DNA of 25,090 bases from JBJXFK01 sp046155505 (GCA_046155505.1 JBJXFK010000117.1:1-25090); one strand, 5' to 3'; shown: positions 1 to 8,581, counted from the first letter of the stretch. A program made the numbers and translations. Notes: generated by a model not told the origin, from the letters alone.

Positions 1-225
1 GTGGCACTATGGGTAGTGTGGGTGCGGGCGAAATACCCCAAAAGCCGAACAATTGATCAGCCGATTCAGTGCGGAATAGCGGGAAGAGGTCGAAACACAG
101 ACGCGCGGCGGGCACCGAGAATAGGGAGCGGGGCGAATTTTGGTTCGTGATGCGCCGACACGCGAAGCGCGTCCGATCCACTTCGTCTTCCACTTGGCCC
201 CACTTTCGAACGAGAGAAGGGACGA

Positions 226-558
226 ATGTCGCTGTCGAAAGGGAACTCCCGGCCCATCGTCTTTCAGGGTGCCGCGTATCGTTGGGCCGTCTCCGGCGAC
301 AGCGGGTGCATGTGGTTAGTCGTCGAGCGAGCCGACGCGGTCGGGCAGCGCCTCGAAGTGTGTTTCGACTATGCCAACCGCATCGAGCCGCGCCAGGACG
401 GCTCTGCGACGCTTCACCAACAACGCTCGATCACGCCAGGCGTCGTCGCACGGGTCATCGAGGCCGCCCTCTCACGCGGCTGGGCACCGATCGCGAAAGG
501 TCGCGCGCCGATGCGCATCGACGACGGAAACACGATTGCGAGTAGCGACACCAATTGA
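226..558 (+). CDS. Small conserved hypothetical protein, 110 aa
   Basis: This is a 110-residue soluble protein with no signal peptide or membrane segment. The ATG at 226 is preceded by GAGAAGG about five bases upstream, a usable ribosome binding site, and this frame is less arginine-rich than the longer overlapping frames. The first half has alternating hydrophobic residues as in a small beta-sheet (YRWAVSGDSGCMWLVVERAD), and the second half has a helix-like stretch (TPGVVARVIEAALSRGW). The pattern resembles short planctomycete hypothetical proteins that I know only from general familiarity, so no function can be given. It converges on the PEP-CTERM gene, and a shared hairpin lies between them. 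Confidence 0.65.
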   Translation: MSLSKGNSRPIVFQGAAYRWAVSGDSGCMWLVVERADAVGQRLEVCFDYANRIEPRQDGSATLHQQRSITPGVVARVIEAALSRGWAPIAKGRAPMRIDDGNTIASSDTN

Positions 559-642
559 CAGTCATTTTGCGCGTCCGAGCGCGCGGGTCGAACTCATCGT
601 AGGGATCGCGCACAACGAAACTCTGCACCGTGACAGAACAAC

Positions 643-680
643 AACGCACCCGCAGCGAGTCTCCTCGGCGCGGGTGCGTT
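643..680 (-). terminator. Hairpin terminator between convergent genes
   Basis: Positions 643-653 (AACGCACCCGC) and 670-680 (GCGGGTGCGTT) form a perfect 11-bp stem with a 16-base loop. On the minus strand the stem is followed by GTTGTTGTTCTG, a T-rich run. It lies 28 bases after the stop of the minus-strand PEP-CTERM gene, so it most likely ends that transcript. It may also serve the plus-strand gene ending at 558. Confidence 0.6.
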
Positions 681-708
681 CATGACAATCAATGATCCGG
701 TCTGCAAC

Positions 709-1389
709 TTACGCCCGACGACGGCTTGCGAACGCCGCGCTTGCAAGCGCCAGCAGCATCACGCTCGTCGGCTCCGGAATCGTGTCCGGCACGAGAACCT
801 TTGACAGCGAGCCGCCGGCGGCGTCAATCGGTACGGCATTGTAGTCGTTCGCGTTGGCGACATCGACGCCGAGGTCCGCGTTATACACAAAGCTCGAGCT
901 GCCGCCCTTGGCGTAGAAGTCGCCCCACATCGGCTGACGCGTCGAGTCAAACGTCACCGTGCGCTGATCGCCGTTCAGGTCGAACTTGATGCCGAAGATT
1001 GACTCGCCGCCGGGGAAACCGGGATTCGACGGATGCGGCCCGAACGTATTGAACGTTGCCGACTGCACGTCGCCGCCGATGTTGTAAATGTCGGCCGAGG
1101 TGATGTTCTCGGACAACTGAATGATCATATGGCTGGTCGCAGGCGACAGGTTGTCATTGTCCTGCTCGGTGAACGTGTACTCATAGTGCCACGAGCTATC
1201 CATGTTCTGGCTGATGTTCCAGCTCACCTTGTAGCCGTTATCAGTCGGCGGAGGAGAGTACTGCCCGCCGCCGATCAGCGCGCCGTCGGCGGTGCTGCGG
1301 GAATCAACCAAGCTGGCCGTCGCCGGAGCGACGCCCAACGCAAACGCGGCAAGTGACAACGAGATTGCGAGCTTGTACGAGCGAACCAT
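709..1389 (-). CDS. PEP-CTERM sorting domain protein, 226 aa
   Basis: This is an exported protein of unknown function carrying a PEP-CTERM signal. Residues 1-25 are a Sec signal peptide (MVRSYK then a hydrophobic core, cleavage near ATA-S). The C-terminus has IPEPTSV, then a hydrophobic segment (MLLALASAAFA), then a basic tail (SRRRA), the classic tripartite PEP-CTERM layout processed by exosortase/EpsH-type enzymes. The middle region is rich in Gly, Asn and Thr and looks like a beta-rich extracellular domain that I cannot name. AGGAGG at 1397-1402 sits seven bases from the ATG, so the start is secure. No exosortase is in the window. Confidence 0.88.
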   Translation of the reverse strand: MVRSYKLAISLSLAAFALGVAPATASLVDSRSTADGALIGGGQYSPPPTDNGYKVSWNISQNMDSSWHYEYTFTEQDNDNLSPATSHMIIQLSENITSADIYNIGGDVQSATFNTFGPHPSNPGFPGGESIFGIKFDLNGDQRTVTFDSTRQPMWGDFYAKGGSSSFVYNADLGVDVANANDYNAVPIDAAGGSLSKVLVPDTIPEPTSVMLLALASAAFASRRRA

Positions 1390-1719
1390 CAGTACTCCTC
1401 CTAATTCGAATCCGAGTCGAATGAACGAACCGCTTGCGATCGCGGGCTCGCAGCGGCGACAAATTCGCCAGCGGCGAGCGATGGTGGGACAACTTCGTGG
1501 ATCGCGAATACGAGTGCCATCGCCGATGCTAGGTGTGCAAATTCACGCGATCAAATCAACGCACAGGAAATGTCGCAAACCCGACCGAGTTTCGCGCGGG
1601 AAATCGCTCGCAAGTGATCAGGCTGCCTGCCAGATGGACGAATCACTGCATTTTTAGGACGTGAGACGCCGACGTTATCGGCGACGGACGAGGAACTTGC
1701 GCCTTGAAACCAATGGGAA
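1390..1719. other. Intergenic, no gene recognised
   Basis: This gap lies upstream of the PEP-CTERM gene and downstream of the minus-strand HAF/dockerin gene. It must hold the PEP-CTERM promoter, but I could not pick a convincing -35/-10 pair. I see no convincing coding frame and none of the repeats found later in the window. Confidence 0.4.
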
Positions 1720-1756
1720 CGACCCGGCTGACGAGCGTAATTCGTCAACCGGGTCG
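1720..1756 (-). terminator. Hairpin terminator of the HAF/dockerin gene
   Basis: Positions 1720-1734 (CGACCCGGCTGACGA) pair with 1742-1756 (TCGTCAACCGGGTCG) over 14 of 15 positions, with a 7-base loop. It lies about 30 bases after the stop at 1787 on the minus strand. On that strand the stem is followed by TTCCCATTGG, a weak T-tract. Confidence 0.65.
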
Positions 1757-1786
1757 CAAGAAGTCTCAGGCCGACATCCGGCGCGC

Positions 1787-3049
1787 TTATCCGCCGGTGC
1801 CGAATTTCGCCAGCAACATCGCCAGATCCGTGAGGTCAACGATGTTGTCGCCATTGATGTCCGCGTCGCAGTCCGCCGCGCAACCAAACTGGCCGAGCAA
1901 GATCGCCAGATCTGTCAGATCGACATCGCCGTCGCCATCGATGTCGCCCGGCACGCGACTCGCCGGCGTCAGCAGCGCCACGCGCGACACGATGCCGCGA
2001 TCTGTTTCCACCAGCGCCTCGGCGGCAATCTGCCCCGCGTCATTGATGCCGACCGCCGACAGCAACAACTCGAACGGCACGTTGGACGAATGCACGCGTG
2101 TGTTCAAATCGCGCATCACGCCGTCCTGCCAAATGAACGCACGCAGCGCGCCGTTGCCGTCATTCGAGTCGCCGACGATTTGCCGCGACGAATTGATGCC
2201 CCGGGCGAAGCTGTAATTGCCCGTGCCCAGCCAACCCAGCGCGACAAGCTGATTCTCGGCCCGCAGATGGGCCATCGCCTGCACTGAAGAATCTTCATAC
2301 GACGAACGCCCGCAGGTGTCGCCCGCAGCGTTGATCGCGATCACCTCACTCAGCGACGCGCCAGCCAACGGACCGATCACAATCGCGGCAGCGGTCGGCG
2401 AGTCCCAGCGTGCGCCGACAAAGCCGGCCTCGAATCCGACGTAACCGCAAATCTGACCGGCAGCGTTCAGCGCATGCGCACCGCCGATGCTCGACTCGCT
2501 GGAGCCGTTGGGATCGGGCAACTGCACCGGCGTCTCATCGGTCGCGGCCCAGTAAACCGGCACCGAATAGCCGGCGAAATCGTTGGTGAACCACCCCACC
2601 GCCGCGCCGGTCGTGCTCACGCCGCGGGCTTCCCCGTTGAACCAGCCGGGCAGCGCCGGCAGCAGTTGCGGCACGCCGCTATTCCAGACGCATGGGGCGC
2701 TGATCGTCGAGCCGACGATCAAGTCGGCGCTGGCGATCGCGACAGGATAGTTATTCGAGTCGAAGAGTTGCCCGAGCGGATCGAGCACACCCGGCTCGAC
2801 GCGCATCGGCAGGCCCGCCGGGTCATAACGATCATCGCCGGCAATACCGACGACCTGGCCCGAAGGACTGATCGCATACGGGAAGCCGCTCGATCGGCCA
2901 GCGGGCACGTCGAGAATCTCGACGTAGTAAAGCGGCGGGGTGGCGAGCACAGGGCACGCCGCAGCGACAGCCAGCGCGACGATGAGTTTGCGATGCCAAC
3001 GCGTGCGCGAGAACGAATTGGACGACGGACGGGAGCAAGAGCGATTCAC
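1787..3049 (-). CDS. Secreted HAF-repeat protein with dockerin-like C-terminus, 420 aa
   Basis: This is an exported protein of unknown activity. The chosen start is GTG at 3047-3049 because AGGAGG (3055-3060) sits five bases away; the frame stays open upstream to 3115 without such a site. The N-terminus has a basic region (TRWHRK) and hydrophobic core (LIVALAVAAA), a Sec signal. The body carries repeated motifs such as AISPSGQVVG, AINAAGDTCG, GINSSRQIVG and GINDAGQIAA, typical of the extracellular HAF repeat family. The last 55 residues hold two loops of the form DxDGDxxVDLTDLAxLLxxFG, the EF-hand-like calcium loops of type I dockerins. No cohesin is nearby, so the tail may act in surface attachment or stability rather than cellulosome assembly; that is inference. 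Confidence 0.85.
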   Translation of the reverse strand: MNRSCSRPSSNSFSRTRWHRKLIVALAVAAACPVLATPPLYYVEILDVPAGRSSGFPYAISPSGQVVGIAGDDRYDPAGLPMRVEPGVLDPLGQLFDSNNYPVAIASADLIVGSTISAPCVWNSGVPQLLPALPGWFNGEARGVSTTGAAVGWFTNDFAGYSVPVYWAATDETPVQLPDPNGSSESSIGGAHALNAAGQICGYVGFEAGFVGARWDSPTAAAIVIGPLAGASLSEVIAINAAGDTCGRSSYEDSSVQAMAHLRAENQLVALGWLGTGNYSFARGINSSRQIVGDSNDGNGALRAFIWQDGVMRDLNTRVHSSNVPFELLLSAVGINDAGQIAAEALVETDRGIVSRVALLTPASRVPGDIDGDGDVDLTDLAILLGQFGCAADCDADINGDNIVDLTDLAMLLAKFGTGG

Positions 3050-3138
3050 GAGCGCCTCCTTTTGGGCTAGGTGTGCGATCGCCGTCGGCCGCCGGCGATC
3101 GTACTGAGGGAGCAATCGGGTAGACGTCTCCTACAGCA

Positions 3139-3167
3139 AGGGTAGCTCATAAACGGGTTGCCGTCAA
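3139..3167 (-). promoter_or_regulatory. Candidate sigma-70 promoter for the HAF/dockerin gene
   Basis: Read on the minus strand, TTGACG (3167-3162) and TACCCT (3144-3139) are separated by 17 bases. The -35 is near consensus and the -10 is moderate. It would give a leader of roughly 80 bases before the GTG at 3049. Confidence 0.35.
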
Positions 3168-3193
3168 GTTGTATTGCAACTCTATTTCAACGC

Positions 3194-3221
3194 TTGCGTC
3201 ACCGCGGCGAGCCGCTACAAT
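3194..3221 (+). promoter_or_regulatory. Candidate sigma-70 promoter for the HTH-containing gene
   Basis: TTGCGT (3194-3199) and TACAAT (3216-3221) are separated by 16 bases. The -10 matches five of six consensus positions. Transcription would begin near 3228, about 50 bases before the GTG chosen at 3279. Confidence 0.35.
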
Positions 3222-3278
3222 GTTAGGGAGAACGCATAAGTCAAGTTCTCGCAAGTGCTAACAGACCAAGGACGCCGC

Positions 3279-4523
3279 GTGCAACCGCAACCGACGAGCA
3301 CTACAACGTTCGAAGAATCCGCGGCGGAGCTTGGAAAAAATCTCGCGGCGACGCTCTCGACCGCCATCACCACCCTCGCCCCGCCCTCCACCGGGCCGCA
3401 GCAACTCGCCAAACTCGCCGGCGTAGACAAGGGCATCGCCAGCCGACTGCTCACCGCGATACGCGCCCGCGACCCGTTCACAACTCTCTCGCGCATTCCC
3501 GGCCCGGAACCCGTGCGACGCATCATCCGCGCACTCCAACGCCGCGGCACCGCGACCGAAATCGTGCGCAGCGCTGAGTTGGCGATCGACCAATTCGAAC
3601 AATTCGTCCGCCAGTCCGCCGGCGACCGAGCCACCTTCGACGGCATCATCGCCCAGCTACTCCCCGACGCGCGGCGACAATTCGAAAGCCGCACGCGACA
3701 GTTGCTCTATCGCGGCCACAGCCAGCTCAAAGGCTTCAGCAGCGAACTCGAATTCACCACCGTGCTCGTGCAACCATCGCGCGAAGGCGATTTCGTCGAT
3801 TACATCGTGCTGTTCGGCATGCAGGGTCTGCGTCGCCATCGTCCCGGCGCCGAAGTGCGGCTCGCGACGTGGATGATGTTCCACGATCGCCCGCCGTGGC
3901 AGCTCACGACGCTCGATGGCCAGCCGCTCACCGATTGGTCGGCCGGTCGGCTCGATGATTTCTCGACCGCCCCACCGCCGCGCATCCGCGTCCGCGAATC
4001 GGGCGATACCTATCTGTACACGCTCGCCGACGAAAATTTCGGCCCCGACTCGAGCGTCGATCTGGTATTCGCGCAGTGGAGCCGCAACACCGCGCCGCTC
4101 TATTCCGACCCGCCCGAGCGTCGCCGAACCGGGCTGGGGGCCGAGGTGGACCGCCCGACACGCGTGCTGCAGCTTGACGCGCTCGTGCGCGACGATGTGT
4201 ATCCCGACTGCGAGCCGGAATTGTTCATGATCGATACATCGTTTCGCGGTATGGCGAACATCAACGACCCCGGACGCGCACCCGATCGCATCGACGGCGG
4301 CGAGACGATCACGCCGCTCGGTCGCGACCCGCGGAATTTCCGTTCGGCGCTCGTCGCCCGCTACGGCGAGATGCTGACAGAGGTCGCGCGCAAGGCCGGC
4401 TCAGACTTGAAACGCTTTCGCGGCTATCGCACGGTGATCGAGTATCCGCCGTATGGCAGCCAGATCACGATGGGTTTCCCGCGTCCGTTTCGACCGGACA
4501 CGGACGCATCGCCAGCGTCTTGA
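3279..4523 (+). CDS. Hypothetical protein with predicted N-terminal HTH, 414 aa
   Basis: Function unknown; possibly a DNA-binding regulator. GTG at 3279 is preferred because AAGGA (3268-3272) lies six bases upstream; an in-frame GTG at 3255 has no such site. Near residues 40-85 the segment LAKLAGVDKGIASRLLTAIR, followed by a Pro-Gly turn and RRIIRAL, looks like a helix-turn-helix. The remaining 300 or so residues form a large soluble domain rich in Arg and Asp, with no signal peptide or membrane segments and with Trp/Phe-rich patches (ATWMMFHDRPPW). Similar proteins are, to my memory, annotated as hypothetical in planctomycetes. It is divergent from the HAF/dockerin gene across a gap holding a candidate promoter on each strand. 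Confidence 0.75.
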   Translation: MQPQPTSTTTFEESAAELGKNLAATLSTAITTLAPPSTGPQQLAKLAGVDKGIASRLLTAIRARDPFTTLSRIPGPEPVRRIIRALQRRGTATEIVRSAELAIDQFEQFVRQSAGDRATFDGIIAQLLPDARRQFESRTRQLLYRGHSQLKGFSSELEFTTVLVQPSREGDFVDYIVLFGMQGLRRHRPGAEVRLATWMMFHDRPPWQLTTLDGQPLTDWSAGRLDDFSTAPPPRIRVRESGDTYLYTLADENFGPDSSVDLVFAQWSRNTAPLYSDPPERRRTGLGAEVDRPTRVLQLDALVRDDVYPDCEPELFMIDTSFRGMANINDPGRAPDRIDGGETITPLGRDPRNFRSALVARYGEMLTEVARKAGSDLKRFRGYRTVIEYPPYGSQITMGFPRPFRPDTDASPAS

Positions 4524-4673
4524 TCGGCGGGCATGTGGTGTACGTTCCGGACACAATGAGCGTTGCGGGTGCGCCACTGGCCATGCCAGCTCGAGTAGGA
4601 TCATCCTTCGCGCAACGTTGGCAGCGGCTCGAATCATGTTGACAAGACGCGCGATTACGACACACTCGTCAGC

Positions 4674-5559
4674 ATGAATTTCGACTTCGCGCCAACACAC
4701 AAGCCCCGTCGGTCCGTTTCAGATCAAGAACTGGCCACAGTTCTTGCCGCGCACACACTTTGGAACGAAACAGGCGGAAGGGATGGTCAACGTGCCGATC
4801 TCTCCAACTTGGATATGCGTGCACGGAATTTTAGTTCCCGCAACTTGACTGGTCTCGTAGCGAACAATGCTGATTTCGGGCGCGCTTCCTGCGCGCGCTA
4901 CGCTGGTGGACGCTCAGTTGCGCTGTTCTCGATTTGAGTACTCCGATATGAGTGGTGCGGTTCTGGCAAATTGCGACTGCTCCGGAAGTAGCGGCTGGCA
5001 CGGCAAGGAAATGGTCCACGTTGGCTCGCCGCTAATATATGATCGCTCGCGCCCATGCCGGTTTCAGCGGTGGGGGGCGGGAAACTGGTACGGCGATTTC
5101 CCCGCCTGGAGCCAACTCAAGTCTCTGGGTGACCTCCCGTTCTTCGCATTATCAAACGCTCTCTTGGCGACGATCCTGGCGTATGCCGGAATCGCCGAGT
5201 GGTTCAACGGAATGGTGGATGCAGTCAAGGCCGCAGATTCGCCCGGCACTCCGCCGTGGGTTGTACACCTTCGGCATCTTCCTGCGCCGGTTCATTTAGG
5301 CCGACTGCTCCTCTCGCTGCTTGCCTTGCTAACCGCCTCGGTGCTTTACAAGATTGCCTGCCCAAGTGTCGTGAAAGAATTTGCCGAAATCGAACGTGAA
5401 GATAAGTACATCTATCAGCTTGAGTACGAGTCGGCAGACTACAGCAAGATGAGTTTGCGCTACGCGATCGGCGTACTGTTCTGTATAGGCGGCGTGTACA
5501 CGGTCTACTACTTTTTTCGGCGCGTCATCTCGGCCGCGTACTTCTTCCTCACGAGCTGA
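4674..5559 (+). pseudogene. Pentapeptide-repeat membrane protein interrupted by a frameshift
   Basis: Two overlapping frames together encode one protein. Frame one (4674-4937) has pentapeptide repeats in clear register: ADLSN, LDMRA, RNFSS, RNLTG, LVANN, ADFGR, ASCAR. Frame two continues the same register with TLVD, AQLRC, SRFEY, SDMSG, AVLAN, CDCSG and then three hydrophobic segments (near 5145-5220, 5300-5360 and 5455-5555) ending at 5559. The join falls in a (GC)4 run at 4891-4898; one more GC would give ASCAR-ATLVD and exactly restore both frame and repeat register. This is therefore a 2-bp slippage deletion, a sequencing error, or less likely programmed frameshifting. The ATG at 4674 lacks a clear ribosome site. 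The intact product would be a pentapeptide beta-helix joined to three C-terminal membrane helices, function unknown. Confidence 0.75.
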
Positions 5560-5712
5560 TGAATCGAGTGAAATCGATTGCCAACGATTCAAGTACCGCG
5601 CGCGAGTCTCCCGACCGCACTGCAACGGTCGCTGCGCCGTTCGCAGACAGGCTCGAATATGCTCACAGAATCGCAGCGCATTCGCAAGAACGAGCAGTCA
5701 CTCGTCGCTTGA

Positions 5713-6333
5713 TCAATCTCCCCGCTTTTCGCGCCTCGATCTGCTTTCCTCTTCCTTTCGCTCCTGCTCCTCGCGCTCCTCCTCCTCCTTCTCATCATAC
5801 GTCTCGGGATTCTTGCGCGTGCTGAGCATCTTGCCCACCGCGCTAACCGTCGCAGCCGCGAGCGACTCATCGCCTGAACCTTCGCGAAACGCCCGCGTCT
5901 CGGCCAGCACCATCGCGTCGATCACCTGCTTGTCGTCCGCGAAGATGCGAACGCGCGTCAGCGCCAGGGCCGAGCTGAGTAGACCCTTTTTCTGGAAGTA
6001 GAGCACCTCGCTCTTCACCGTCAGCCCCGGCTCGCCGCCGGGATAGTCCTTCTTCAGATCAACCAGAATCTCAGCCGCGGTGTGGTCAAACGCCTGCACA
6101 AACGTCACAGGCACGATCCGTTCGCTCACGGCCCGTTCGAGCGGCATGAACTTCACGCCCTTGAAATTGAGCAGCGTGCGATCGCTCATATCTTCATTCA
6201 GCTTGATCTCGGCCCCCGCGCCGCTGATCTCGTAATACGCCTGTTTCAAGATCGTAGTGCAGCCGGTGAGGGCCATGCCGAGAACCACCAGCACACCGGC
6301 AAGCCCGATGCGCCGCGTAACATTCAATCTCAT
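5713..6333 (-). CDS. Putative lipoprotein with charged C-terminal tail, 206 aa
   Basis: ATG at 6331-6333 is chosen because AGGAGG (6341-6346) is seven bases away and a signal peptide starts there (MRLNVTRR then a hydrophobic core). The lipobox is LTGC near residue 26, so the mature protein should be lipidated, presumably by an Lgt such as the one at 17778. The mature part has mixed alpha/beta character, with no domain I can name. The last 30 or so residues are almost all Glu, Lys, Arg and Ser (KEEEEREEQERKEEES), a likely charged helix, which leaves a pyrimidine-rich tract on the plus strand near 5720-5800. It is divergent from the outer-membrane barrel gene across 154 bases, so a shared regulatory region is possible. 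Confidence 0.8.
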   Translation of the reverse strand: MRLNVTRRIGLAGVLVVLGMALTGCTTILKQAYYEISGAGAEIKLNEDMSDRTLLNFKGVKFMPLERAVSERIVPVTFVQAFDHTAAEILVDLKKDYPGGEPGLTVKSEVLYFQKKGLLSSALALTRVRIFADDKQVIDAMVLAETRAFREGSGDESLAAATVSAVGKMLSTRKNPETYDEKEEEEREEQERKEEESRSRREKRGD

Positions 6334-6487
6334 TTGAGCGCCTCCTGTCGTCATGCGGGCGGATGATACACAACGGCGCACGCGATGCGAGTTCGCGCCG
6401 CACACTTGACCGCCGCCGCAACGCAATGTAAACCGTTCGCACAGTTTCCGGGTTGGGCACGCCACACTCTCGAATCGACGGACAGGG

Positions 6488-8029
6488 ATGCGCAATACAA
6501 GCTATGTTCGTGTTGCCGTCGCGGCTTTTGCGTCGGCGTGCTGCATCTCACGCGGTGCGGCGCAAGACTACGCCGGCGGTGAGAGTGTCGCACCTGCATC
6601 GCAAACGGCTTCGCAGGCGACAACGCAGCCGACCTCACAACCGTCCAGCGTGCCGTCGCTCGCCGATCGCGAAGACGCGCTCATCCCTGGACCCAAATAC
6701 ACAAAACCGCGCTACGACGACGACTTTAGCTACCTCGACGGCGGCCCCGGCACCTATAAACCCGATTTCTTCGACCCCATGAAGCGCCTCAAATTCGACG
6801 ACTGGACGCTCAATATCGGCGGCGAAATTCGAGGCCGAGTCGAGAGCGAAGCCCGCAAACAGTTTGGTGCCGAAGCCGAGACGCAGGACACGTTTTTTCT
6901 GCATCGCTACCTGCTGAGCGCCGACCTGCGATATCGACAGTCGTTCCGCGTCTATCTTGAGGGCGTGACCGCATTCGTCGAAGATCGCGACGGGCCGATT
7001 GTCCGCAGCGGCGAAGATCGATTCGATTTTTCACAACTGTTCGCGGACCTGCGATTCCTCGGCGAAGACGTGCCGCTCACCTTGCGCGTCGGTCGACATG
7101 AAATGAACTACGGCCGCGGGCGGCTGATTGCGGGCGGCGACTGGTCAAACACCACGCGCGTCTTCGACGGCGTGAAAATTTTCTGGGTCGGCGAAAATTG
7201 GGATCTCGATGTGTGGTGGACTCAACCGGTCACGCGTACGCCGCGCTCAGCCGACATGGGCGAAAATGACCAGGACTTCTACGGCGTCTATGGGTCGTAC
7301 AAGGGCCTGACCAATCACCGCATCGACGCGTACGTGCTCGCATTCACCGACAACGGAGATGTGACCAACGCCAACCTGCGCGTCGGCGACATCGGCGATC
7401 TCGCCGTCTACACCGCCGGATCACGTTTCGGCGGACGTTTGCCGCTCGGGGCCGACGTGTGGGACTATGACACCGAGTTCGCCGGCCAGTGGGGCAAATT
7501 CTCGGCCGACACCATTCAGGCGTTCATGTGGTCGCTCGACACCGGCTATACATTTGAGCGGGCAGCGATGAAGCCGCGGCTCGGTGTCGGACTCGACTAC
7601 GCCAGCGGCGATCGCAACCCGTTCGACGACATTCACCAGACCTTCTCGCCGCTCTTCGGCAACAATCATTCGTACTTCGGTTGGATCGACCAGTTCACAC
7701 GCAAGAACATCTGGGCCGCCAACACCAGCCTGAAACTACGCCCGATCAAGAATGTCGAAGCCACCGCCGTCTGGCACATGTTCTGGCTCGATAAGAACGA
7801 AGATGCGTACTACGGCTTCACCGGCTCGCCGTCGCGCCGAACACCCAACGGCGGCGGTACAGGCATGGAACTGGGCAATGAACTGGATATTTTGCTGTCC
7901 TGGCGAATCGATGCACATACACAGCTCCTGCTGGGCTACTCGCACCTGTTCACCGGCGAATATCTTGAACGTACAGGGCGCAGCGAAGACACTGACCTGA
8001 TCTATTTGCAATATCGAATACAGTTCTGA
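6488..8029 (+). CDS. Alginate-export-type outer-membrane beta-barrel protein, 513 aa
   Basis: This is an outer-membrane barrel resembling the alginate_exp (AlgE-like) family, which forms channels for anionic polysaccharides. Residues 1-26 are a signal peptide ending RGAAQ. A Ser/Thr/Gln/Pro linker follows (TASQATTQPTSQPSS). From about residue 100 there are alternating amphipathic strands with family-like motifs (LRVGRHEMNYGRGRLI, FDGVKIFW, DQDFYGVYGSYKG, WDYDTEFAGQWG). The protein ends YRIQF, the terminal aromatic typical of proteins inserted by the Bam machinery. The start at 6488 has only a weak GACAGG ribosome site close upstream. No alginate biosynthesis gene is nearby, so the substrate is unknown. 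A 63-residue gene follows 45 bases downstream, probably in the same transcript. Confidence 0.82.
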   Translation: MRNTSYVRVAVAAFASACCISRGAAQDYAGGESVAPASQTASQATTQPTSQPSSVPSLADREDALIPGPKYTKPRYDDDFSYLDGGPGTYKPDFFDPMKRLKFDDWTLNIGGEIRGRVESEARKQFGAEAETQDTFFLHRYLLSADLRYRQSFRVYLEGVTAFVEDRDGPIVRSGEDRFDFSQLFADLRFLGEDVPLTLRVGRHEMNYGRGRLIAGGDWSNTTRVFDGVKIFWVGENWDLDVWWTQPVTRTPRSADMGENDQDFYGVYGSYKGLTNHRIDAYVLAFTDNGDVTNANLRVGDIGDLAVYTAGSRFGGRLPLGADVWDYDTEFAGQWGKFSADTIQAFMWSLDTGYTFERAAMKPRLGVGLDYASGDRNPFDDIHQTFSPLFGNNHSYFGWIDQFTRKNIWAANTSLKLRPIKNVEATAVWHMFWLDKNEDAYYGFTGSPSRRTPNGGGTGMELGNELDILLSWRIDAHTQLLLGYSHLFTGEYLERTGRSEDTDLIYLQYRIQF

Positions 8030-8074
8030 ACAGACGACGAGGAATTGCCCGCTCGACCGGGCCGGAGGTTGCTC

Positions 8075-8266
8075 ATGAAGTGGTACATGAAACGCAAGGC
8101 GGCGATTCTGCTCATCGGCAGCGGCATGATGTTCCAGACGGCGACAACCGGCTGCCCCGACGGCCCGGCCCTGCTCGGCGTTGCATCAACATCAACGCAG
8201 TCGCTGCTCAACGGAATTTTCGCGCTCTACGTTCGGGTATTCGTGCAGCAGGCACTCGGGCTGTAG
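8075..8266 (+). CDS. Small putative lipoprotein or secreted peptide, 63 aa
   Basis: This is a short ORF with a good start: GGAGG at 8064-8068 is six bases before ATG 8075. Residues 1-25 look like an export signal (KWYMKRK then AAILLIGSGMMFQ), followed by TTGC at about residue 27, a lipobox-like but non-canonical site. The mature part would be only about 37 residues with a hydrophobic C-terminal helix (SLLNGIFALYVRVFVQQAL). It lies 45 bases after the barrel gene on the same strand, suggesting a co-transcribed accessory factor. Function unknown. Confidence 0.6.
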   Translation: MKWYMKRKAAILLIGSGMMFQTATTGCPDGPALLGVASTSTQSLLNGIFALYVRVFVQQALGL

Positions 8267-8288
8267 CGAGCGGGTCGTAGGCAAGTCG

Positions 8289-8420
8289 CGTAGGGTGGGC
8301 ACCGCCCACCATTTTCTCCTCGTAGGGTCAAGCACCGCCAGTTCTGCGCGATACGCGCCCGCACACCAGTCCGCAGGTCGATCGAACGAGCGGCAAACGG
8401 TGGGCGATGCCCACCCTACG
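8289..8420. repeat. Inverted pair of GTAGGGTGGGC elements
   Basis: A 22-base element beginning CGTAGGGTGGGC at 8289-8310 recurs inverted at 8399-8420 with about 20 of 22 bases identical. Each copy is itself partly palindromic (GGTGGGC/GCCCACC). A partial third copy (CGTAGGGTC) is at 8321. Related copies occur at 13614-13635, 14045-14066 and 14593-14615. The pair lies between convergent genes, in a gap (8267-8581) where I see no gene. Confidence 0.7.
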
Positions 8421-8472
8421 CGTCCGCACATCGGTCCGTTGATTGTGCGCACGGCGAGCCGTACCAAAACAC

Positions 8473-8541
8473 CCGAGCCCGACTCGCCGGCGTGGTCCCC
8501 GCGTACTCATCGCGGTTCCCTCGCTTGCGCGTCGGGCTCGG
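8473..8541. repeat. Inverted repeat CCGAGCCCGAC/GTCGGGCTCGG
   Basis: CCGAGCCCGAC at 8473-8483 is exactly inverted at 8531-8541. On the minus strand, downstream of glutamine synthetase, the outer arm is followed by GTGTTTTGG, so the element could end that transcript. The inner flank (GCGCAAGCG) links it to the element at 14702-14764, which carries the same core. Confidence 0.6.
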
Positions 8542-8581
8542 ATTACGTATGGGGCACCTCGGCTCGTTCGCCGACGCCGCG

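Noticed and set aside
69..545. A 158-codon plus-strand frame overlapping the 110-residue gene
   Set aside because: It is Arg/His/Ser-rich throughout, lacks a ribosome site, and reads as the off-frame translation of GC-rich DNA. The frame at 226 has a ribosome site and balanced composition.
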